Shown: positions 8,053 to 17,197, counted from the first letter of the stretch. The stretch is DNA of 54,460 nucleotides from Ruminococcus sp. (GCA_017458105.1 JAFTGC010000005.1:111824-166283), one strand, 5' to 3'. Notes: generated by a model not told the origin, from the letters alone. Program-made: numbers and translations.

Positions 8053-11000
8053 ATGTCATTTGTACATTTACATCTTCACACAGAGTACAGCCTTCTTGAC
8101 GGTGCCTGCAGAATAGATCGACTTCCCAAAGCTTGTAAAGAAAGGGGAATGAACGCTGTTGCAATCACCGACCACGGCGTTATGTACGGCGTAATTGATT
8201 TTTACAAAGCATGCAAAAAAGAGGGTGTCAAGCCAATAATCGGCTGCGAGGTTTATGTTGCTCCCAACAGCCGTTTTGACAGCACAAATCCTGAGGATAA
8301 GGACTACTACCACCTTATTTTGCTGTGTGAGAATGAGCAGGGCTACAAAAATCTTACCAAAATGGTTTCGGCAGGTTTTACCGAAGGTTTTTATAAAAAA
8401 CCTAGGATAGATAAACAGCTTCTTGAAAAGCACCACGAGGGATTAATATGCCTTTCGGCGTGTTTAGCGGGTGAAATTCCCCGAAAAATTCTGAACAATG
8501 ATTACAATGGTGCAAGGCAGGCTGCAATTTACTTCCGTGAAGTTTTCGGTAAAGATAATTTCTTTTTAGAGTTACAAAACCACAACATAAAAGAAGAAAT
8601 AATTGTTGCTGACAAACTGCGTCAGCTATCTAAAGAAATTGATGTTCCGGTAGTTGTTACAAATGATTGCCACTATATTGATAAAGCAGATAGCAATATG
8701 CACCAAGTACTGCTCTGTATTCAGACCAACCACACAATCAATGACGACAATAAAATGGAGTTTCAGACGGATGAGTTTTACCTTAAAACTGAGGATGAAA
8801 TGCGTTTGCTTTTCCCTGAGATTGATGAGGCAATAGAAAATACTCAGAAAATTGCCGACAGATGTAATGTTGAGTTTGAGTTCGGCGTGCGTAAACTGCC
8901 TGATTTTGATGTACCGAATAATGAGGATCATTATGAATATTTTCGCAGACAGTGTTATGAGGGGCTTTACAGGCATTACGGACAAAATCCCGACTCTAAA
9001 ATTGTTGAAAGGCTTGAATATGAGCTGTCAGTAATTTCCAAAATGGGTTTTGTTGATTATTATTTAATAGTCAACGACTTTGTTCAGTTTGCCAAACGCA
9101 AAAAAATCCCTGTCGGGCCCGGCAGAGGTTCGGGTGCAGGTTCACTTTGTGCTTACTGTATAGGAATAACTGGCATTGATCCCATAAAGTATGATCTGCT
9201 TTTTGAGCGTTTTTTAAACACAGAGCGAGTTTCTATGCCCGACTTTGATATTGATTTTTGTAAGGAACGCCGTCCCGAGGTTATTCGATATGTTGTTGAT
9301 AAGTACGGTAAAGACAGAGTGGCACAGATTGTTGCCTTTGGTACAATGGCAGCAAGGGGTGCTGTGCGTGATGTGGGAAGAGTTATGGGGATTCCTTATT
9401 CAACCTGCGACAGGGTTGCAAAGCTGATTCCCTTTGAAATTAATATGACTCTTGATAAAGCTCTTGAACTCAGTACCGAGCTTAACAGTCTATATAAAAA
9501 TGATGATGAAATTAAAAGGCTTATTGATATGAGCCGTTCACTCGAGGGTATGCCACGCCATGCGACAATGCACGCAGCAGGCGTAGTTATCACAAAAAAT
9601 CCTGTTTCGGACTATGTCCCTCTTTCTAAAAATGATGACAATGTGGTGACGCAGTTCACAATGACCACCCTTGAGGAACTTGGATTGCTCAAAATGGATT
9701 TTCTCGGTCTGAGAAACCTTACAGTTATTGACGATGCGGTCAAGATGATTCATACAATTGACAAGGAGTTTGATATAGAGAAAATTCCGCTTGACGATAA
9801 GCGTGTTTTTAAGATGATGTCATCAGGGCAATCCGAAGGTGTGTTTCAGTTTGAAAGTCAGGGTATGAAAAATGTCCTTACCCAATTAAAGCCAACTTCG
9901 CTGGAAGATATGATTGCGGTTATTTCTCTTTATCGCCCGGGTCCTATGGACAGTATCCCGACTTATATCGAAAACCGCCATAATCCTCGAAAAATCCGTT
10001 ACAAACATCCTTTACTCGATAGTATTTTGAAAGTAACCTACGGTTGTATTGTCTATCAGGAACAGGTTATGCAGATTTTCAGAACGCTTGCGGGTTATTC
10101 ACTTGGCAGGGCTGATATAGTTCGCCGTGCAATGAGTAAAAAAAAGCACAAGGTGATGGAAGAAGAGCGTAAGATTTTTATAGAAGGTCTTGTCAATGAA
10201 AAGGGTGAAGTTGAAGTTGAAGGCTGTATTCGCAGAGGTGTTGACAGAAAAACCGCAGAGTCAATTTATGCCGAGATGGAAAGTTTTGCATCCTATGCTT
10301 TCAATAAATCACACGCCGCCGCATATGCTGTTATCTCGTACAGAACAGCCTATCTTAAATGCCATTATCCAAAGTATTATATGGCAGCTTTGCTCACCTC
10401 AGTGCTTGATAATCAGAATAAAATGGCTGTTTATATAGATGAGTGCAACAGGCTGGGTATAAGGGTGTTGCCTCCGCATATCAATTATTCCGACAGCGGT
10501 TTTACTGTTGTTAATGACGATATACGCTTTGGCTTGCTTGCAATAAAAAACCTGGGAAGAAATTTTATTGATGAAATCGTCCTCTGCCGTTATGACGGTG
10601 AATATACCTCGTTTTATGACTTTTGCAAACGGCTCTACGGAAAAAATCTCAATTCCCGAGGCGTTGAAAGCTTGATAAAATGCGGTGCAATAGATAATCT
10701 TGGTTCTAACAGACGGCAAATGCTGATGATGTACAAAACCGTGCTGGATAATCTTGAGTTTGACAGGCGTAGGAATGTTGAGGGTCAGCTCTCGTTTTTT
10801 GATATGGACGGCAGTACCGCTGATGTTAAAACCGTTGAGATGCCTGATGTTAAAGAATATTCTATGTCAGAACGGTTGACTATGGAAAGAGAAATGGCAG
10901 GAATGTACCTCAGCGGTCATCCGTTGTCTGAATATGAGGGCTATGCAAAGGCGTTAAATGCCGACAGGATCGGTGATATTCTTACAAGGGCTGATAACCG

Positions 11001-11556
11001 TTACCGTGACGGCAGACAGGTGCGTATTTTTGTAATAGTGAACAATGTTAAAAATCAAATAACTAAGTCAAACCAGATGATGGCTTTTGTGACGGTGGAG
11101 GATAGGTTTGGGCTGATTGAAGCCATAGTTTTTCCAAAAACACTCAGTGAATACGGCAGTTATCTCTATGAGGGTAGTATTACCGAGATGATCGGCACTG
11201 TAAACGCAAGAGAAAACGAAGAGCCTAAAATTATTGTCAACAGAATAATTCCTGCACCTGCTAAAGATAAAATTGATGAAAGTATTGCAAATATTGGAAA
11301 TAACCGTGCAAACAGGGGGAAGCCTGAGCGAAAACCGCAAAAAGTCTACCTTAAATTACCTGATATGAAGGGAGAAAAATTTCTGAAGGTTAAAAATATA
11401 CTTGAACTTTTTAACGGAACAACCCCGGTGATTTTTTATGATGAAGGTGAAAAAAAGCAGTACAAAGCCCCTTCTTCACTGCGTGCCGACCTCAACCCTG
11501 TACTTGTTGATGAGCTTGTTTACATCCTCGGCAAAGACAGCGTTGTTATTAGGTGA
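8053..11556 (+). CDS. dnaE: DNA polymerase III alpha subunit (DnaE type)
   Basis: 1167 residues from ATG 8053 (an in-frame GTG nine bases earlier forms part of the ribosome site ACGGTGA). Residues 1 to about 210 are the PHP domain, starting FVHLHLHTEYSLLDG with the metal-binding HxH. The palm carries PGRGSGAGSL and MPDFDIDF (residues about 394-401), the catalytic aspartates. The fingers region has GRADIVRRAMSKKK, and the C-terminal third has a helix-hairpin-helix segment and an OB fold (near residue 1000, MMAFVTVEDRFGLIEAIVFP). This is the Gram-negative-like DnaE organisation without the intrinsic 3'-5' exonuclease that marks PolC. It is followed by pfkA, a neighbour order common in Clostridia, but pfkA has its own promoter. 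Confidence 0.97.
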   Translation: MSFVHLHLHTEYSLLDGACRIDRLPKACKERGMNAVAITDHGVMYGVIDFYKACKKEGVKPIIGCEVYVAPNSRFDSTNPEDKDYYHLILLCENEQGYKNLTKMVSAGFTEGFYKKPRIDKQLLEKHHEGLICLSACLAGEIPRKILNNDYNGARQAAIYFREVFGKDNFFLELQNHNIKEEIIVADKLRQLSKEIDVPVVVTNDCHYIDKADSNMHQVLLCIQTNHTINDDNKMEFQTDEFYLKTEDEMRLLFPEIDEAIENTQKIADRCNVEFEFGVRKLPDFDVPNNEDHYEYFRRQCYEGLYRHYGQNPDSKIVERLEYELSVISKMGFVDYYLIVNDFVQFAKRKKIPVGPGRGSGAGSLCAYCIGITGIDPIKYDLLFERFLNTERVSMPDFDIDFCKERRPEVIRYVVDKYGKDRVAQIVAFGTMAARGAVRDVGRVMGIPYSTCDRVAKLIPFEINMTLDKALELSTELNSLYKNDDEIKRLIDMSRSLEGMPRHATMHAAGVVITKNPVSDYVPLSKNDDNVVTQFTMTTLEELGLLKMDFLGLRNLTVIDDAVKMIHTIDKEFDIEKIPLDDKRVFKMMSSGQSEGVFQFESQGMKNVLTQLKPTSLEDMIAVISLYRPGPMDSIPTYIENRHNPRKIRYKHPLLDSILKVTYGCIVYQEQVMQIFRTLAGYSLGRADIVRRAMSKKKHKVMEEERKIFIEGLVNEKGEVEVEGCIRRGVDRKTAESIYAEMESFASYAFNKSHAAAYAVISYRTAYLKCHYPKYYMAALLTSVLDNQNKMAVYIDECNRLGIRVLPPHINYSDSGFTVVNDDIRFGLLAIKNLGRNFIDEIVLCRYDGEYTSFYDFCKRLYGKNLNSRGVESLIKCGAIDNLGSNRRQMLMMYKTVLDNLEFDRRRNVEGQLSFFDMDGSTADVKTVEMPDVKEYSMSERLTMEREMAGMYLSGHPLSEYEGYAKALNADRIGDILTRADNRYRDGRQVRIFVIVNNVKNQITKSNQMMAFVTVEDRFGLIEAIVFPKTLSEYGSYLYEGSITEMIGTVNARENEEPKIIVNRIIPAPAKDKIDESIANIGNNRANRGKPERKPQKVYLKLPDMKGEKFLKVKNILELFNGTTPVIFYDEGEKKQYKAPSSLRADLNPVLVDELVYILGKDSVVIR

Positions 11557-11612
11557 CTTATATAAATTTAATAAAAAAATGTTACTTTATTTGAGAAATT
11601 ATAAAAAACTAC

Positions 11613-11641
11613 TTGCTAATCACCAGATTTTGTTATATAAT
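11613..11641 (+). promoter_or_regulatory. Promoter of pfkA
   Basis: TTGCTA (11613-11618), 17 bases, TATAAT (11636-11641). Confidence 0.65.
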
Positions 11642-11688
11642 GAATATGTAAAATTTGTAATAAAAATATTTTTCGGGGGGAATCAGTT

Positions 11689-12657
11689 ATGAGTAAAGGT
11701 TCAATAGCAGTGCTTACAAGTGGCGGCGATGCTCCTGGTATGAATGCCGTTGTTAGAGCGGTTGTTCGTTCGGGTATTAATAAGGGTTTTGATGTTCTTG
11801 GAATCAAGCGTGGCTACCGTGGTCTTCTAAATAAAGATTTTATTGAGATGGATTTGCGTTCCGTAACAAACATAATCAGCTCAGGCGGTACTATTCTTTA
11901 CACTGCAAGAAGCCTTGAGTTCAAAACGCCTGAGGGTATCAAAAAAGCGGCACAAAATTGCTTAGAAATGGGCGTTAAGGGCGTAGTTGTTGTAGGCGGT
12001 GACGGCTCCTTTATGGGTGCAAGGGCACTTTCAGACGCAGGTGTTCCGTGCATTGGTATTCCTGGTACGATTGATAATGATATTGCCTGCAGTGAATACA
12101 CAGTCGGTTTTGATACAGCTATGAACACTGCTATGGAAATGGTGGATAAAATCCGTGATACTTCCCAGTCGCACGACAGATGTTCCGTTGTTGAGGTTAT
12201 GGGCAGAAGATGCGGCGATATTGCTTTACAGACCGGTATAAGCTGCGGAGCAACTGCAATACTCGTTCCTGAGGTTCCTTATGATATTGAAAGAGATGTT
12301 ATAGCAAGAATTATCGAAACAAAAGAGTATGGCAAACAGCACTTTATCATTGTTGTGGCAGAGGGCGTCGGCGGTTCGGTTGACCTTGCTAAGTATATCG
12401 AGAAAAGAACAGGCATCGAGTCCCGTGCTACTATTCTCGGCCATGTACAGCGTGGCGGTTCCCCTACACTTCGTGACAGACTTGTAGCTTCGCAGATGGG
12501 TTATGAGGCTGTTAAGCTCCTCGCAGAGGGCAAGTCAAAGAGAGTTGTTGCAATGAAAAACGGCAAGATCGTTGACTACGATATTACCGAAGCACTTGAT
12601 ATGAAGCGTGTGTTTGACACTGAGCTTTTCAATATTGCAAAAACAATTTCTATGTAA
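11689..12657 (+). CDS. pfkA: ATP-dependent 6-phosphofructokinase
   Basis: 322 residues, typical of bacterial PfkA. Start ATG 11689 after TCGGGGGGAA. Motifs: LTSGGDAPGMNAVVRAVV (nucleotide loop), GIKRGYRGLL, VVVGGDGSFMGA (the GGDGS form with Gly, the ATP-type rather than the pyrophosphate-type GGDDT), PGTIDNDI (catalytic Asp), GFDTAMNTA, VEVMGRRCGDIAL and LGHVQRGGSPTLRDR. It converts fructose 6-phosphate to fructose 1,6-bisphosphate, the committed step of glycolysis. A terminator follows 20 bases after the stop. Confidence 0.98.
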   Translation: MSKGSIAVLTSGGDAPGMNAVVRAVVRSGINKGFDVLGIKRGYRGLLNKDFIEMDLRSVTNIISSGGTILYTARSLEFKTPEGIKKAAQNCLEMGVKGVVVVGGDGSFMGARALSDAGVPCIGIPGTIDNDIACSEYTVGFDTAMNTAMEMVDKIRDTSQSHDRCSVVEVMGRRCGDIALQTGISCGATAILVPEVPYDIERDVIARIIETKEYGKQHFIIVVAEGVGGSVDLAKYIEKRTGIESRATILGHVQRGGSPTLRDRLVASQMGYEAVKLLAEGKSKRVVAMKNGKIVDYDITEALDMKRVFDTELFNIAKTISM

Positions 12658-12674
12658 TATCTGTAAATAATAAT

Positions 12675-12705
12675 GGGGGTTGTTCTTTTGGGCAACCCTT
12701 TTTTA
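12675..12705 (+). terminator. Terminator after pfkA
   Basis: GGGTTG (12677-12682) and CAACCC (12693-12698) with a TTTTTT tail. The ribosome site of the next gene follows directly. Confidence 0.85.
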
Positions 12706-12721
12706 TAAGGAAGATGAACTG

Positions 12722-14236
12722 ATGTCTGTTTTTTATCCGGAAGAGTTTGTGATTTACGCACTTTCGTTCAATGATTTTATGCCGTTTAATGTATCGGCAG
12801 ATGTACTCGCAAAAGTTCGTAAGAACTTTTTTGAGCATAATAAACGCCAAAGCGACAAGCTGGTTCAAAATATCAACGAAGTCACAATCCGATACAACTA
12901 TAATATGGAAAAGGGCAAGCCGATGAAGTGGCTTGTTCAAAGAAATAAAGCTACAATTGAACAAGCAATCAGTACCTCACCTGACTTTTACGAAATCTGT
13001 ACCTATGACGAAAAAGGTGCAAGAATTCTTACAACCGAGTTTACAGCGGAACATATTATAAATAAGGTTACTTTCCTGCTTAACGGTCAGAATGTTGTAG
13101 TAACATTTGATAATGTTGACGGCACAACAGTCCTGCGTTATAAAGTCGGTAATAGGGAAGAAGTCCTCAGTTTGTTGATAATTGACGAGGACGATGAAGT
13201 AATCAGGCGTTTAACAAAAAGAAATCCGTTTATAACTGTTACTGCACTTACAAGCTCAGGTGTAGTTTACTTTGGTACAGATAGTGAAGTTGACTGTATA
13301 AAGGGTGTTGTCAGCGAGATTAAAGCCGATATTGAGGAAGAAAACAAGCCTAAGGTATATATTACCGAGCAGGATAAGGATTCCGGCTTTAACTTTAATG
13401 ATTCGGATTTTAATATCAAAAAAAATATGAACAAAACTTTTGATATTGAAAAGGTGGATTTTTTTGATGGCGAGTTGAATGAGGAAGTACAGGATAATTC
13501 TGTAGAAGAAATTCTCTCTGTTCCAAATGATATTCCCGATGATGATACTTTGGAAGAACCTCGTATTATCGAAACTGACGAAATTACCGATGAAGAGCAG
13601 ACTGTGATTGAAGAAATTTCTGAAGAAGAAAATGAAGAACAGCCGTTGACAAAAGCAGTGGTAACTTCTAAAGATGTAAAACCAATTGTTACTCCCGAGG
13701 TTGCAATTGAAAATCCAGAACCTGAACCTGCATCAGAACCTGAACCGCAGGAAAATCCTGCCAACCCTGATGCAATAGCACCTGATTTAATCATCAACAG
13801 TGGCGGAGAACGCTACCTCTATTTTGGTCAAATCGACGACGAGCTCACCCGTGAGGGATACGGAAGAACACAGATGGAAAACGGCAGAACAGCCTATGAG
13901 GGTGAGTACCACAAAAATAAAAGGTATGGTTACGGCTCGTTTTACTATCGTGACGGTGGACTTTGTTACACAGGTGAGTGGAAGAACAACAAACGCAGCG
14001 GTTTCGGAATGGGAATACGCTCGTCAGACGGTTCGTATCATGTTGGTTCTTGGGACGATAATAAACCTAACGGTTTTGGTGCAAGGTTTGATAAATACGG
14101 CAATCTTTCGTATGTTTCAAATTTTAAAGACGGCAGAGAAGTAGGCTTATCTGTAGAATACGATAATGACGGAAGCATTTCAATTTTTCGCTGGGTCAAT
14201 GACGAAAAAAAGATAATTCAAAAAATTTATCCTTGA
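12722..14236 (+). CDS. MORN-repeat protein with N-terminal domain of unknown function
   Basis: 504 residues from ATG 12722, preceded by AAGGA; no promoter is obvious between it and the pfkA terminator, so read-through is possible. Residues 1 to about 230 form a folded domain of unknown family (YPEEFVIYALSFNDFMPF, EHIINKVTFLLNGQNVVVTF). Residues about 230-360 are an acidic, Pro/Glu-rich, disordered linker ending PEPEPASEPEPQ. Residues about 375-480 hold roughly four MORN repeats (YEGEYHKNKRYGYGSFYYRD, YTGEWKNNKRSGFGMG, HVGSWDDNKPNGFGARF). MORN repeats often act in membrane-lipid or protein contacts. No signal peptide, so cytoplasmic. The function is not known. Confidence 0.8.
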   Translation: MSVFYPEEFVIYALSFNDFMPFNVSADVLAKVRKNFFEHNKRQSDKLVQNINEVTIRYNYNMEKGKPMKWLVQRNKATIEQAISTSPDFYEICTYDEKGARILTTEFTAEHIINKVTFLLNGQNVVVTFDNVDGTTVLRYKVGNREEVLSLLIIDEDDEVIRRLTKRNPFITVTALTSSGVVYFGTDSEVDCIKGVVSEIKADIEEENKPKVYITEQDKDSGFNFNDSDFNIKKNMNKTFDIEKVDFFDGELNEEVQDNSVEEILSVPNDIPDDDTLEEPRIIETDEITDEEQTVIEEISEEENEEQPLTKAVVTSKDVKPIVTPEVAIENPEPEPASEPEPQENPANPDAIAPDLIINSGGERYLYFGQIDDELTREGYGRTQMENGRTAYEGEYHKNKRYGYGSFYYRDGGLCYTGEWKNNKRSGFGMGIRSSDGSYHVGSWDDNKPNGFGARFDKYGNLSYVSNFKDGREVGLSVEYDNDGSISIFRWVNDEKKIIQKIYP

Positions 14237-14273
14237 TTAGTATTAGTATAATTTACTTGATTTGTTATAAACT

Positions 14274-14306
14274 ATTACCGTACCTTTGTGGTACGGTAAT
14301 TTTAAT
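14274..14306 (+). terminator. Terminator hairpin just ahead of the lipoprotein gene
   Basis: Perfect 11-bp stem ATTACCGTACC (14274-14284) and GGTACGGTAAT (14290-14300) followed by TTTAATT. It lies two bases before the ribosome site of the next gene. Confidence 0.8.
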
Positions 14307-14318
14307 TGAGGTGATTTT

Positions 14319-14636
14319 ATGAAAAAGTATTTAATTCCTGCACTTATTGCAGTTGTTCTTGCGTTTTCGCTTGTCGGTTGCAAAAACAACAATAATGACA
14401 ACAACGATGCAAGTACAACATTAACAACAACAGAAAGTACAACCCAGAATAATACCGACAGAACTTCAACAACCGAGAACACTACCGTTAATAACGGTGA
14501 TGTAACTGACGATGACGGAATTATCGGCGATGATGACGATAACAACAATAACAATGATGATTCATTGATGGATGATGTTGAAGACAGTATCGAAAACGGT
14601 GTCACAAAAGCAAGCGAAATTCTCGCAGGCGAGTAA
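14319..14636 (+). CDS. Small Asn/Asp/Thr-rich lipoprotein
   Basis: 105 residues, start ATG 14319 after GAGGTG. A lipobox is visible: hydrophobic residues 5-17 then LVGC at about residues 18-21, so Cys21 is the expected lipidated residue. The rest is low complexity: KNNNNDNNDAS, TTTESTTQNNT, DDDNNNNNDD, with a short amphipathic end (VEDSIENGVTKASEILAGE). It is probably anchored on the outer membrane face with an extended tail. A terminator hairpin stands between it and the MORN gene. The function is unknown. Confidence 0.75.
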   Translation: MKKYLIPALIAVVLAFSLVGCKNNNNDNNDASTTLTTTESTTQNNTDRTSTTENTTVNNGDVTDDDGIIGDDDDNNNNNDDSLMDDVEDSIENGVTKASEILAGE

Positions 14637-14667
14637 TGATTGTATAATCCAACAGACATAAAAATCG

Positions 14668-14706
14668 GCTATATCAAAACTCTAATTGTTTTGGTATAGC
14701 TTTTTT
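14668..14706 (+). terminator. Terminator between lipoprotein and degV-like genes
   Basis: GCTATATCAAAAC (14668-14680) and GTTTTGGTATAGC (14688-14700), 13 bp with one G-T pair, then TTTTTT. Confidence 0.88.
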
Positions 14707-14742
14707 GTATGTTACAGAAAATTTTATTTCGTTCAGCGGTTC

Positions 14743-15612
14743 CTATGTTAAATTTCTTTTTCCCAAACAAACACTCGCACACATTCCCTGACCTACATGT
14801 GATCCGATTATAGGGCCAATCTCGACGGTTATGACTTCTTTAACCAGTGGAAGGAGAAGCTCCTTGAGTTTTTCTGCCTTTTCCGGACACTCTGCGTGTG
14901 CAACAAAAACAGTTTGTTCAGAAAGGTTTTCGGCATCTCTTTTGATTCTGTCAACTATTGTGCTGTAAACCTTTGCGGCACCTCTTACCTTGCTGATAGC
15001 TATAAGTTTACCATCGTTATCAACCGAAATCAACGGTTTAATCTGTAAAGCTTTGCCAAAAGTGGCAGAAAGTGCTCCGATTCTTCCGCCACGCTTAAGC
15101 TGATCCAGATCGTCAACCACAAACCAGTGAATAACCTTCATTTTGTTGTCCTCAATAAATTTACAAAGCTCGTCATATTCAGCACCCTCAGCCATCTTTT
15201 TGCCTGCAAGATAAGCAAGGTAGCCCTCTCCTGCCGAGGCACAGAGTGAGTCGATCACGGTGATTTTTCTTTCAGGATATTTTTCTTTAAGTTCGTCTAC
15301 TGCTATGTTACAAGTGTTGTATGTACCGCTCATACCCGAAGTGAAACAGATGTAAATTATATCCTTGCCTTCTTTGAGAAACGGTTCAAAAGCAACTGAA
15401 AATTTTGTATATTGTACCTGAGCGGTCTTTGCGACGGCACCTTTTTTCAGAGCTGTATAAAAATCTGCAAACGACAATTCTCTTGCGTCGAGATAATGTT
15501 CATAGTTTTGTTCATCAAGGCTGAATTGCATAGGGATAATTTCAATCCCCAGCTCGTTTGCAATATTTTCTGTAAGGTCACAGGTTGAGTCACAGAATAA
15601 TTTATAATTCAT
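14743..15612 (-). CDS. DegV/FakB-family fatty-acid-binding protein
   Basis: 289 residues, start ATG at 15612 with GGAGGTAACC upstream. Family features: CDSTCDLTENIANELGIEII at the N-terminus, TSGMSGTYNTC in the fatty-acid carboxylate-binding loop, LKRGGRIGALSA and IGPIIGSHVGQG near the C-terminus. DegV proteins of Firmicutes (FakB) hold an acyl chain for phosphorylation by FakA; no FakA is visible here. Its promoter (TTGACA-17-TACAAT, minus strand) overlaps the upstream region of the divergent YlmC-like gene. Confidence 0.93.
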   Translation of the reverse strand: MNYKLFCDSTCDLTENIANELGIEIIPMQFSLDEQNYEHYLDARELSFADFYTALKKGAVAKTAQVQYTKFSVAFEPFLKEGKDIIYICFTSGMSGTYNTCNIAVDELKEKYPERKITVIDSLCASAGEGYLAYLAGKKMAEGAEYDELCKFIEDNKMKVIHWFVVDDLDQLKRGGRIGALSATFGKALQIKPLISVDNDGKLIAISKVRGAAKVYSTIVDRIKRDAENLSEQTVFVAHAECPEKAEKLKELLLPLVKEVITVEIGPIIGSHVGQGMCASVCLGKRNLT

Positions 15613-15653
15613 AGGTTACCTCCGGTAATATTTAAAAAATTAATTGCATAATA

Positions 15654-15682
15654 ATTGTAACAAAGGTACTTTCAAATGTCAA
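15654..15682 (-). promoter_or_regulatory. Promoter of the degV-like gene
   Basis: On the minus strand TTGACA (15682-15677), 17 bases, TACAAT (15659-15654). The -35 box lies two bases from the ribosome site of the divergent gene. Confidence 0.75.
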
Positions 15683-15693
15683 TGGAGGCTTTG

Positions 15694-15984
15694 ATGAATT
15701 GCAGTTTTTATGAGTTACGGCACAAAGAAGTGATAAACCGCACCAACGGCTGCCGAATCGGTTTTGTTGATGATTTGGATATAGATGTTGAGTGTGCCAG
15801 GATAAATGCACTGATAATCTACGGCGGTTTCCGTTTGTTTGGTTTTTTCGGTAAAAAAAACGATTACATAATTCCGTGGAAAAATATTGGTGTAGTAGGT
15901 GAAGACACTATCCTTGTGGATTGGAATGTGCCCAAACCTCCGTCAAACAGAATATTCGGTAACAGAAAATACAAAAGAAAATAA
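15694..15984 (+). CDS. YlmC/YmxH family PRC-barrel protein
   Basis: 96 residues from ATG 15694 (GGAGG at 15684-15688; two earlier in-frame starts lie before that site). The sequence SFYELRHKEVINRTNGCRIG followed by VDDLDIDVECARINALII and IIPWKNIGVVGEDTILVDW is the YlmC/YmxH pattern: a small PRC-barrel-like fold. In Bacillus, ymxH lies among sporulation/mature division genes; its role is not established. It carries a Lys/Arg-rich tail. Divergent from the degV-like gene. Confidence 0.88.
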   Translation: MNCSFYELRHKEVINRTNGCRIGFVDDLDIDVECARINALIIYGGFRLFGFFGKKNDYIIPWKNIGVVGEDTILVDWNVPKPPSNRIFGNRKYKRK

Positions 15985-16044
15985 ATTTGTAAAATCTGTA
16001 TAGCATAAGACAAAAATTACCGAATTAAAACAACAAAACTACTA

Positions 16045-16073
16045 TTGAAATTTTATTTTAGTTGTAATATAAT
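16045..16073 (+). promoter_or_regulatory. Promoter of the cell wall hydrolase gene
   Basis: TTGAAA (16045-16050), 17 bases, TATAAT (16068-16073). Confidence 0.7.
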
Positions 16074-16122
16074 ATAATATAGTTTATTAAAAAACTATCT
16101 GTTGAATTTAGAAGGAATGTGA

Positions 16123-17019
16123 ATGAAGAATATCAGTAGAAGCATAAAGGCTAAAATTTTGATTGGTTTTCTTGTTGCTGTCATAGTACTTACACCAATG
16201 GCGGTTATTGATCCTCAGGTTACCGCTATCACAGATGCTGTGTATGTGGATGAAGAGGGTAAGCTTTCTGAGGGTGAAGTTCAAAATGAAGATGATTATT
16301 CCGGGCTTGGCTACGGTAATGCTTTTGATATGTTTGGTGAAATGTCCGTCACTAAGGAAGAAGAGAGCACCGAGCCTGTTGTAACAACAACTCAGTCGTC
16401 AACAAAAGCGTATCAGGTTGCTGTTAAAAAGGGCGAAAAAACTCCGACTCAGCCGGGTTCTGAGGTTGAAATTGTTACCACAACCAAAAAACTTCCGGAA
16501 ACAGATAAACTTTCTTACGAGAAAGTCGGCAACAATATGGATGTTAAGGGTACAAAACTTAGAACAATCGGTACTCCAAGCGAAAAATCTCAGATAAAAC
16601 AGTTATCATCGGGTTATTTGCTTGCAATTAAAAATCCTGACCAAAACTATAAATACGACGGTTTGTCGGTTGAAATGACACCTGAGGACTTAAATATTGC
16701 AGAGCGTCTGGTTATGGGCGAAGCAGGATCTATGGGATTTTACGGTTGCTGCCTTGTAGCTCAATCAATCCGTGATACATATTACTACGGTCATTTTAAA
16801 TCTGTTGAAGCTGTTAGAAAAGCCTATAAATATGACGGAAAGCTGACATTCACTCCAAATTCAGCAGCAAAAAAAGCTGTTCAGTACATACTTAAAGAAG
16901 GTCATTCGGCAGTTCAGCACAGAATACTATATTTTTATAATCCAAAGCTTTGCGTAAGTAAATTTCACGAAAGCCAGAATTATATTCTTACTTATAAAGA
17001 TGTAAGATTTTTTGATTAA
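16123..17019 (+). CDS. SleB/CwlJ-like cell wall hydrolase with N-terminal anchor
   Basis: 298 residues, ATG 16123 after AGAAGGAA. Residues 10-30 are a signal anchor or signal peptide. Residues about 35-170 are a Thr/Glu/Lys-rich, probably disordered stretch. The C-terminal about 110 residues match the hydrolase_2 (SleB) fold: LNIAERLVMGEAGSMGFYG with the catalytic Glu in GEA, CLVAQSIRDTYYYG, VEAVRKAYKYDG, and ILYFYNPKLCVSKFHE. SleB and CwlJ degrade spore cortex, but the same fold also serves vegetative wall turnover. It has its own promoter and terminator. Confidence 0.85.
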   Translation: MKNISRSIKAKILIGFLVAVIVLTPMAVIDPQVTAITDAVYVDEEGKLSEGEVQNEDDYSGLGYGNAFDMFGEMSVTKEEESTEPVVTTTQSSTKAYQVAVKKGEKTPTQPGSEVEIVTTTKKLPETDKLSYEKVGNNMDVKGTKLRTIGTPSEKSQIKQLSSGYLLAIKNPDQNYKYDGLSVEMTPEDLNIAERLVMGEAGSMGFYGCCLVAQSIRDTYYYGHFKSVEAVRKAYKYDGKLTFTPNSAAKKAVQYILKEGHSAVQHRILYFYNPKLCVSKFHESQNYILTYKDVRFFD

Positions 17020-17027
17020 TCAACTCT

Positions 17028-17065
17028 AAATCAAGTATTTTCTTGTAAAATACTTGATTTTTTTT
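17028..17065 (+). terminator. Terminator after the cell wall hydrolase gene
   Basis: Perfect 14-bp stem AAATCAAGTATTTT (17028-17041) and AAAATACTTGATTT (17047-17060), then T run. Its 3' arm contains the -35 box of rpsB. Confidence 0.92.
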
Positions 17066-17082
17066 CTTATATATGGTAAAAT
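17054..17082 (+). promoter_or_regulatory. Promoter of rpsB-tsf
   Basis: TTGATT (17054-17059), 17 bases, TAAAAT (17077-17082), overlapping the upstream terminator. Start near 17090. Confidence 0.6.
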
Positions 17083-17100
17083 ATCAAATGCATTACGCTC

Positions 17101-17167
17101 GTGAATGCTGATTATCACAGGTGGGTAAGTAAAACTTACTTTCGGTAATCAAATCAATAACATTCAC
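17101..17167 (+). promoter_or_regulatory. Structured 5' leader of rpsB (candidate S2 autoregulatory RNA)
   Basis: Three nested stems: GTGAATG (17101-17107) with CATTCAC (17161-17167); TGATTA (17109-17114) with TAATCA (17146-17151); GTAAGT (17125-17130) with ACTTAC (17134-17139). The leader lies between the promoter and the AAGGAGG ribosome site, about where a translational operator for a ribosomal protein would act. Confidence 0.55.
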
Positions 17168-17197
17168 GGAGGATTTAACCTAAGGAGGAAATTAAAA

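Noticed and set aside
14319-14636. Open frame on the strand opposite the lipoprotein gene
   Set aside because: The lipobox, ribosome site and composition support the plus-strand gene; the opposite frame mirrors its Asn/Asp codon repeats.
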